Part shown: piece by piece, positions 55,582 to 64,000 of the stretch
Numbering within the stretch: position 1 is the stretch's first letter
Layout of the letters: each line of letters starts with the position of its first letter
Assembly: GCA_029959085.1 (NCBI GenBank)
Contig: JARWIR010000010.1
Location: 35,208,731 to 35,272,730, forward strand
Reading direction: 5' to 3'
DNA: 64,000 nucleotides
DNA from: Nemophila menziesii
Taxonomy: Eukaryota > Streptophyta > Magnoliopsida > Boraginales > Hydrophyllaceae
Position numbers and translations under genes: made by a program
Notes under the pieces: generated by a model
Database searches by the model: none
Told to the model about the DNA's origin: nothing
Seen by the model: the letters and a program-made list of their open reading frames with translations, nothing else

Positions 55582-58500
55582 GTCACCTGATGATCGATGG
55601 CGGGCCACAGATATAGCTTTTTGCATATAAATCTATTAGATTATCAGTAAGATCTTTTATAGAGATCTTGTAAGAAGATATTTTGTAAATTTATGGGGGG
55701 CCAAGTTCGCCAAAGTTTTTTATTATTTTTTTTTAACTATGTACGCTATATTTTTTTTCTTAAATCTCAGAGGAGGCCATGGCCCCCAACACTATACATG
55801 GCTCCGCACCTGGAAGGAACGTTAATAATAAAATTTGCATGTTTCGGTGATTATTTGTTCATTGTGGATTTAATGGAATAATATGGTATTTAATTGCGTA
55901 TAGAGAGAGAGTGCGAAGATGTGATTAGGAGAGCTATGGGTCTCGCGAGGGACTATGCATTACGAGCGGTATAAGTGAATGACATAAGGAAGTTGAGTTA
56001 GTTTGTTGGATAATTCACGTGGGACTAGTCGGGTGTAAGCCTGGAACCCTCGTACGAAAAAAAGAGAGAGAAAGAAGTCTCTTGATGATCGATGGCAGGC
56101 CAAAGAGATAGCTTTTTGCATATAAATCAATTAGATTATCAGTAAGATCTTTTATATAGATCTTGTAAGAAGATATTTTGTAAAGTTAGGGGTCCAAGTT
56201 CGGCAAAGTTTTTATTAATTTTTTTTATTATGTACGTTATATATATTTTTTTCTTAAATCTCAGGGGGGGCCATGGTCCCCCCAACACTATACATGGCTT
56301 CGCCCCTGGAAGGAACGTTAATAATAAAATTTGCATGTTTCGGTGATTATTTGTTCATTGTGGATTTATTGGAATAATGTGGTATTTAATTACGTGGAAA
56401 GAGAAAGTGTGAAGGTGTGATTAGGAAAGCTATGGGTCTCGCGAGGGACTATGCATTCCGAGCGGTATAAGTGAACGCCATAAGGAAGTTGAGTTAGTTT
56501 GTTGGATAATTCCCGTGGGACTAGTCGGGTGTAAGCCCGGAACCCCATGTACGAAAAAAAAGAGAAAGAAGTCACTTGATGACCGATGGCATGCCACAGA
56601 GATAGCCTTTTGCATATAAATCTATTAGATTTTCAGTAATATCTTTTATAGATCTTGTAAGAAGATATTTTGTAAAGTTAGGGGGGGCCAAGTTCGGCAA
56701 AGTTTTTATTAATTTTTTTTAATTATGTATGTTATATATTTTTCTTCTTAAATCTCAGGGGGGCCATGCCCTCCCCCAACACTATACATGGCTCCGCCCT
56801 TGGAAGGAACGTTAATAATAAAATTTGCATGTTTCGGTGATTATTTGTTCATTGTGGATTTATCGAAATAATGTGGTATATAATTGCATGGAGAGAGAAA
56901 GTGCGAAGGTGTGATTAGGAGAGCTATGAGTCTCGCGAGGGACTATGCATTCCAAGCGGTATAAGTGAACCTCCATAAGGAAGTTGAGTTAATTTGTTGG
57001 ATAATTCCCGTGGGACTAGTCGGGTGTAATCCCGAAACCCTCGTACGAAATAAAGAGAGAAAGAAGTCACTTGATGATCGATGGCAGGCCACAGAGATAG
57101 CTTTTTGCATATAAATCTATTGGATTATCAGTAAAATCTTTTATGGAGATCTTGTAAGAAGATATTTTGTAAACTTAGGGGGGCCAAGTTAGGCAAAAGT
57201 TTTTATTAATTTTTTTAAAATTATGTACGTTATATTTTTTTATCTTAAATATCAGGGGGGCCATGGCCCCCCCAAAACTATACATGGCTCCGCCCCTGGA
57301 AGGATCGTTAATAATAAAATTTGTATGTTTCAGTGATTATTTGTTCATTGTGGATTTATTGGAATAGTGTAGTATTTAATTGCGTGGAGAGAGAAAGTGC
57401 AAAGGTGTGATTAGGAGAGCTATGGGCCTCGCGAGTGACTATGCATTCTGAGCAGTATAAGTGAACGCCATAAGGAAGTTGAGTTAATTTGTTGGATAAT
57501 TCTCGTGAGGCTAGTCAGGTGTAAGCCCGGAACTCTGGTTCGAAAAAAAGAAGAAGAGAAAGAAGTCACTTGATGATCGATGGCAGGCCAAAGAGATAAC
57601 TTTTTGCATATAAATCTATTAGATTATCAGTAAGATCTTTTATAGAAATCTTGTAAGAAGATATTTTGTAAAGTTAGGGGGGCCAAGTTCGGCAAAGGTT
57701 TTTATTAATTATGTATGTTATATATTTTTTTCTTAAATCTCAGGGGGGCCATGACCCCCAACACTATACATGGCTCCGCCCCTGGAACACGAGCGTTAAT
57801 AATAAAATTTGTATGTTTCATTGATTAGTTGTTCATTGTTGATTTATTGGAATAATGTGGTATTTAATTGCGTGGAGAGAGAAAGTGCGAAGGTGTGATT
57901 AGGAGAGCTATGGGTCTCGCGAGGGACTATGCATTCCGAGCGGTATAAGTGAACGCCATAAGGAAGTTAAGTTAGTATGTTGGATAATTCCCGTAGAACT
58001 AGTCGGGTGTAAGCCTGGATCCCTCGTACGAAAAAAAAGAAAAAAAAGAGAAAGAAGTCACTTGATGATCGATGGCAGGCCTTGAAGATAGCTTTTTGCA
58101 TATAAATCTATTAGATTATCAGTAATATCTTTTACAGAGATCTTGTAAGAAGTTATTTTGTAAAGTTAGGGGGGGCCAATTTCGGCAAAGGTTTTTATTA
58201 ATTTTTTTTTAATTATGTACATTATATTTTTTTTCTTAAATATAAGGTGGGTCATGCCCCCCCAACACTATACATGGCTCAGCCCTTGGAAGGAACGTTA
58301 AGATTAAAATTTGCATGTTTCGGTAATTATTTGTTCATTGTGGATTTATTGGAATAATGTGGTATTTAATTGTGTGGAGCGAGAAAGTGCGAAGGTGTGA
58401 TTAGGAGAGCTATGGGTCTCGCGAGGGACTATGCATTCCGTGCGGTATTAGTGAACCCCATAAGGAAGTTGAGTTAATTTGTTGGATAATTCCCGTGGGA

Positions 58501-61500
58501 CTAGTCGGGTGTAAGCCCGGAACCCCTTGTACGAAAAAAAAGAAGAGAGAAATAAGTCACTTGATGATCGATGGCAGGCCACAGAGATTGCTTTTTGCAT
58601 ATTAATCTATTAGATTATCAATAAGATCTTTTATAGAGATCTTGTAAGTAGATATTTTGTAAAGTTAGGGGGACAAGTTCGGCAAAGGTTTTTATTAATT
58701 TTTTTAATTATGTACGTTATATATATTTTTTCTTAAATCTCAGGGGGTGCCATGGCCCCCAACACTATACATGGCTCCGCCCCTGGAAGGAACGTTAATA
58801 ATAAAATTTGTATGTTTCGGTGATTATTTGTTCATTTTGAATTTATTGGAATAATGTGGTATTTGATTGCGTGGAGAGAGAAAGTGTGAAGGTGTGATTA
58901 GGAGAGATATGGGTCTCGCGGGGGACTATGCATTCCGAGCGGTATAAGTGAACGCCATAAGGAAGTTGAGTTAGTTTGTTGGCTAATTCTCGTGGGACTA
59001 GTCGGGTGTAAGCCCAGAACCCCTCGTACGAAAAAGAAGAAGAGAGAAAGAAGTCACTTGATGATCGATGGCAGGCCACAGAGATAGATTTTTGCATATA
59101 AATCTATTAGATTATAAGTAAGATCTTTTATAGAGATCTTGTAAGAAGATATTTTGTAAATTAAGGGGGGACAAGTTCGGCAAAAGTTTTTATTAATTTT
59201 TTTAATTATGTTTTTTATATATATTTTTCTTAAATCTCAGGAGGTGCCATGGCCCCCAACACTATACATGGATCCGCCCCTGGAAGGAACGTTAATAATA
59301 AAATTTGCATGTTTCAGTGATTATTTGTTCATTGTGGATTTATTGGAATAATGTGGTATTTAATTGCATGGAGATAGAAAGTGCGAAGGTGTAATTAGGT
59401 GAGCTATGGTCTCGCGAGGGACTATGCATTCCGAGCGGTATAAGTGAACGCCATAAGGAAGTTGAGCTAGTATGTTGGATAATTCCCGTGGGACTAGTCG
59501 GGTGTAAGCCGGGAACCCCTCGTACGAAAAAAAGAGAAAGAAGTCACTTGATGATCGATGGCAGGCCATAGAGATAGCTTTTTGCATATAAATCTATTAG
59601 ATTTTCAGTAAGGTCTTTTATAGATCTTGTAAGAAGATATTTTGTAAAGTTAGGGGGGGCCAAGTTCGGCAAAGGTTTTTATTAATTTTTTTTAATTATG
59701 TACGTTATATTTTTTTTCTTAAATATCATGGCCGGCCATGGCCCCCCAACACTATACATGGCTCCGCCCTTGGAAGGAACGTTAAGATTAAAATTTGCAT
59801 GTTTCGGTGATTATTTGTTCATTGTGGATTTATTGCAATAATGTGGTATTTTATTGCGTGGAGCGAGAAAGTGCGAAGGTGTGATTAGGAGAGCTATGGG
59901 TCTCGCAAGGGACTATGCATTCCAAGCGGTATAAGTGAACGCCATAAGGAAGTTGATTTAATATTTTGGATAATTCCCGTGGGACTAGTCGGGTGTAAGC
60001 CCGGAACCCTCGTACGAAAAAAAGAGAGAAAGAAGTCACTTGATGATCGATGGCAGGCCACAGAGATAGCTTTTTGCATATAAATCTATTAGATTATCAG
60101 TAAAATCTTTTATGGAGATCTTGTAAGAAGATGTTTTGTAAAGTTAGGGGCCAAGTTCGGCAAAGGTTTTTATTAATTTTTTTTAAATAATGTACGTTAT
60201 ATTTTTTTCTCTTAAATCTCAAGGGGGCCATGGACCCCCTAAACTATACATGGCTCCGCCCCTGGAAGGATCGTTAATAATAAAATTTGTATGTTTCAGT
60301 GATTATTTGGTCATTGTGGATTTATTGGAATAGTGAAGTATTTAATTGCGTGGAGAGAGAAAGTGCGAAGGTGTGATTAGGAGAGTTATGGGTCTCCCGA
60401 GGGACTATGCATTCCGAGCGGTATAAGTGAACGCCATAAGGAAGTTGAGTTAGTTTGTTGGATATTCTCGTGGGACTAGTCAGGTGTAAGCCCGGAACCC
60501 TCATTCGAAAAAAAGAAGAAGAGAAAGAAGTCACTTGGTGATCGATGGTAGGCCAAAGAGATAACTTTTTGCATATAAATATATTAGATTATCAGTAAGA
60601 TCTTTTATAGAAATCTTGTAAGAAGATATTTTGTAAAGTTAGGGGGCCAAGTTCGGCAAAGGTTTTTATTAATTTTTTTTAAAATTATGTATGTTATATA
60701 TATTTTTTTCTTAAATCTCAGGGGGGCCATGGCCCCCCAACACTATACATGGCTCCGCCCCTGGAACGATCGTTAGTAATAAAATTTGTATGTTTCAGTG
60801 ATTATTTGTTCATTGTTGATTTATTGGAATAATGCTGTATTTAATTGCGTAGAGAGAGAAAGTGCGAAGGTGTGATTAGGAGAGCTTTGGGTCTCGCGAG
60901 GGACTATGCATTCCGAGCAGTATAATTGAACGCCATAAGGAAGTTGAGTTAGTTTGTTGGATAATTCCCGTGGAACTAGTCGGGTGTAAAGCCGGAACCG
61001 TCGTACGAAAAAAAAGAAAAAAAAGAGAAAGAAGTCACTTGATGATCGATGGCTGGCCACAGAGATAGATTTTTGCATATAAATCTATTAGATTATCAGT
61101 AAGATCTTTTACAGAGATCATGTAAGAAGTTATTTTGTAAAGTTAGGGGGGGCCAACTTCCAAAGGTTTTTATTAATTTTTTTTAATTATGTAAGTTATA
61201 TTTTTTTTTTTTAAATATCATGGCCGGCCATGGCCCCCCAACACTATACATAGCTCTGCCCTTGGAAGGAACGTTAATATCAAAATTTGCATGTTTCGGT
61301 GATTATTTGTTCATTGTGGATTTATTGCAATAATGTGGTATTTAATTGCGTGGAGCGAGAAAGTGCGAAGGTGTGATTAGGAGAGCTCTGGGTCTCGCGA
61401 GGGACTATGCATTCCGATCGGTATAAGTGAACCCCATAAGGAAGTTGAGTTAATTTGCTGGATAATTCCCGTAGGACTAGTCGGGTGTAAGCCCGGAAAC

Positions 61501-64000
61501 CCTCGTACGAAAAAAAGAAGAAAGAAAGAAGTCACTTGATGATCGATGGCAGGCCACAGAGATAGCTTTTTGCATATAAATATATTAGATAACCAGTAAG
61601 ATCTTTTATAGAGATCTTGTAAGAAGATATTTTATAAAGTTAGGGGGGACGAGTTTGGCAAAGGTTTTTATTAATTTTTTTTAAATAATGTACGTTATAT
61701 CTTTTTCTCTTAAATCTCAAGGGGGCCATGGCCCCCCAAAACTATACATGGCTCCGCCCCTAGAAGGATCGTTAATAATAAAATTTGTATGTTTCAGTGA
61801 TTATTTGGTCATTGTGGATTTATTGGAATAGTGTAGTATTTAATTGCGTGGAGAGAGAAAGTGCGAAGGTGTGATTAGGAGAGTTATGGGTCTCCCGAGG
61901 GACTATGCATTCCGAGCGGTATAAGTGAACGCCATAAGGAAGTTGAGTTAGTTTGTTGGATATTCTCGTGGGACTAGTCAGGTGTAAGCCCGGAACTCTC
62001 GTTCGAAATAAAGAAGAAGAGAAAGAAGTCACTTGGTGATCGATGGTAGGCCAAAGAGATAACTTTTTGCATATAAATATATTAGATTATCAGTAAGATC
62101 TTTTATAGAAATCTTGTAAGAAGATATTTTGTAAAGTTAGGGGGCCAAGTTCGGCAAAGGTTTTTATTAATTTTTTTTTAAATTATGTATGTTATATATA
62201 TTTTTTCTTAAATCTCAAGGGGGCCATGGCCCCCCAACACTATACATGGCTCCGCCCCTGGAACGATCGTTAGTAATAAAATTTGTATGTTTCAGTGATT
62301 ATTTGTTCATTGTTGATTTATTGGAATAATGCTGTATTTAATTGCGTGGAGAGAGAAAGTGCGAAGGTGTGGTTAGGAGAGCTTTGGGTCTCGCGAGGGA
62401 CTATGCATTCCGAGCAGTATAATTGAACGCCATAAGGAAGTTGAGTTAGTTTGTTGGATAATTCCCGTGGAACTAGTCGGGTGTAAAGCCGGAACCGTCG
62501 TACGAAAAAAAGAAAAAAAAGAGAAAGAAGTCACTTGATGATCGATGGCTGGCCACAAAGATAGATTTTTGCACATAAATCTATTAGATTATCAGTAAGA
62601 TCTTTTACAGAGATCATGTAAGAAGTTATTTTGTAAAGTTAGGGGGGGCCAAGTTCCAAAGGTTTTTATTATTTTTTTTTTAATTATGTAAGTTATATTT
62701 TTTTTCTTAAATATCATGGCCGGCCATGGCCCCCCAACACTATACATGGCTCTGCCCTTGGAAGGAACGTTAATATTAAAATTTGCATGTTTCGGTGATT
62801 ATTTGTTCATTGTGGATTTATTGCAATAATGTGGTATTTAATTGCGTGGAGCGAGAAAGTGCGAAGGTGTGATTAGGAGAGCTCTGGGTCTCGCGAGGGA
62901 CTATGCATTCCGAGCGGTATTAGTGAACGCCATAAGGAAGTTGAGTTAGTTTGTTGGCTAATTCTCGTGGGACTAGTCGGGTGTAAGCCCAGAACCCCTC
63001 GTACGAAAAAGAAGAAGAGAGAAAGAAGTCACTTGATGATCGATGGCAGGCCACAGAGATAGATTTTTGCATATAAATCTATTAGATTATAAGTAAGATC
63101 TTTTATAGAGACCTTGTAAGAAGATATTTTGTAAATTAAGGGGGGACAAGTTCGGCAAAGGTTTTTATTAATTTTTTTAATTATGTTTTTTATATATTTT
63201 TTTCTTAAATCTCAGGAGGTGCCTTGGCCCCCAACACTATACATGGATCCGCCCCTGGAAGGAACGTTAATAATAAAATTTGCATGTTTCGGTGATTATT
63301 TGTTCATTGTGGATTTATTGGAATAATGTGGTATTTAATTGCATGGAGATAGAAAGTGCGAAGGTGTGATTAGGTGAGCTATGGTCTCGCGAGGGACTAT
63401 GCATTCCGAGCGGTATAAGTGAACGCCATAAGGAAGTTGAGTTAGTATGTTGGATGATTCCTGTGGGACTAGTCGGGTGTAAGCCTGGAACCCCTCGTAC
63501 GAAAAAAAGAAGAGAAAGAAGTCACTTGATGATCGATGGCAGGCCATAGAGATAGCTTTTTGCATATAAATCTATTAGATTTTCAGTAAGGTCTTTTATA
63601 GATCTTGTAAGAAGATAATTTGTAAAGTTAGGGGGGCCAAGTTCGGCAAAGGTTTTTATTAATTTTTTTTAATTATGTACGTTATATTTTTTTTCTTAAA
63701 TATCATGGCCGGCCATGGCCCCCCAACACTATACATGGCTCCGCCCTTGGAAGGAACGTTAAGATTAAAATTTGCATGTTTCGGTGATTATTTGTTCATT
63801 GTGGATTTATTGCAATAATGTGGTATTTTATTGCGTGGAGCGAGAAAGTGCGAAGGTGTGATTAGGAGAGCTATGGGTCTCGCAAGGGACTATGCATTCC
63901 AAGCGGTATAAGTGAACGCCATAAGGAAGTTGATTTAATATTTTGGATAATTCCCGTGGGACTAGTCGGGTGTAAGCCCGGAACCCTCGTACGAAAAAGA
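55536..64000 (+). repeat. Tandem array, ~496-bp unit, about 17 copies, continues past window
   Basis: The landmark GATCGATGG recurs at 55592, 56087, 56581 (one change), 57076, 57575, 58067, 58566, 59063, 59553, 60045, 60540, 61044, 61541, 62038, 62540, 63038 and 63531: spacing 490-504, mean 496. Each unit consists of a SINE 3' tail (GTGGGACTAGTCGGGTGTAA to an A-run), the last ~230 bp of the adjacent hAT element ending GGCTCCGCCCCTG, the hAT target duplication GAAGGAAC, and about 210 bp of flanking DNA. Most units hold a palindrome near GGGGGCCATGGCCCCC. Variant blocks show three-unit higher-order periodicity (about 1497 bp). Short minus-strand frames recurring in each unit are by-products. 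There is no gene in this stretch. Confidence 0.95.

Larger units (their letters stand above)
52900..55812 (-). mobile_element. Internally deleted hAT element (TTF-finger family), 2913 bp
   Basis: The left end is TAGGGGCGGAGCCAGG and the complement of the right end is CAGGTGCGGAGCCATG. The flanks GAAGGAAT (52892-52899) and GAAGGAAC (55813-55820) agree at seven of eight bases, fitting an aged 8-bp duplication. It carries a minus-strand transposase remnant, a Stowaway MITE (52969-53263) and a SINE (about 55351-55581). Its last ~230 bp plus the SINE tail and flanking DNA are the source of the tandem array that follows. Confidence 0.85.

Noticed and set aside
55592..64000. Recurring 60-85 codon minus-strand frames (starting MQKAISVACHRSSSDFF) in array units
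   Set aside because: They recur because the DNA unit recurs. Length and frame change between units through small indels, they cross SINE and flank boundaries, and they contain no domain.

Overview
This is plant nuclear DNA. The evidence is one spliced, plant-specific double-stranded-RNA-binding protein gene of the DRB2/3/5 type (49849-52424, + strand, three exons), a decayed plant BEACH-domain gene fragment, and a dense, nested mix of plant transposon families: L1-type LINEs with a C-terminal RNase H, Athila-like Ty3 elements, a Copia-type solo LTR, hAT, MULE, Stowaway and Tourist-like elements, and tRNA-derived SINEs. Apart from the DRB gene, almost everything I can identify is mobile or derived from mobile DNA. 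I cannot name the species.

Layout. 1-1120: LINE 3' end with an intact RNase H ORF. 1150-15560: a minus-strand LINE split by two insertions, a non-autonomous Athila-like element (2018-9599, 3' LTR truncated) and a 4.9-kb hAT element (10143-15068) with a perfect 8-bp target duplication. 15560-16510: BEACH pseudogene. 17084-19438: MULE-type element with a perfect 9-bp target duplication and internal minisatellites. 19957-20161: foldback MITE. 20274-20991: poly(A) retroposon with a 14-bp target duplication. 22160-22771: tandem repeat next to an unidentified ORF. 23400-25545: LINE remnant. 26130-26773: SINE and MITEs. 28360-32475: two LINE remnants, one split by a 1.3-kb repeat. 33632-34346: Copia-like solo LTR with a perfect 5-bp duplication. 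35057-40060: second Athila-like element whose LTR holds a 928-bp hAT derivative. 40063-49400: two further LINE copies, interrupted by an Athila-like solo LTR, a SINE piece and a 1.3-kb insertion. 49600-52680: DRB gene. 52900-55812: internally deleted hAT element carrying a Stowaway MITE and a SINE. 55536 to the window end: about 17 tandem copies of a ~496-bp repeat.

Two signals are not explained by ordinary annotation. First, three separate repeats (both Athila-like elements and the 1.3-kb repeat at 29022-30330) carry pairs of a short palindrome related to GCGGTGCACCGC. The two members of a pair start 19-21 bp apart (usually 21), and there are nine pairs in all. Second, the 496-bp tandem array is built from a SINE 3' tail, the 3' end of the adjacent hAT element, the hAT target duplication and about 210 bp of flanking DNA. 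It shows higher-order (three-unit) structure, so it appears to be a young satellite whose source is preserved beside it.
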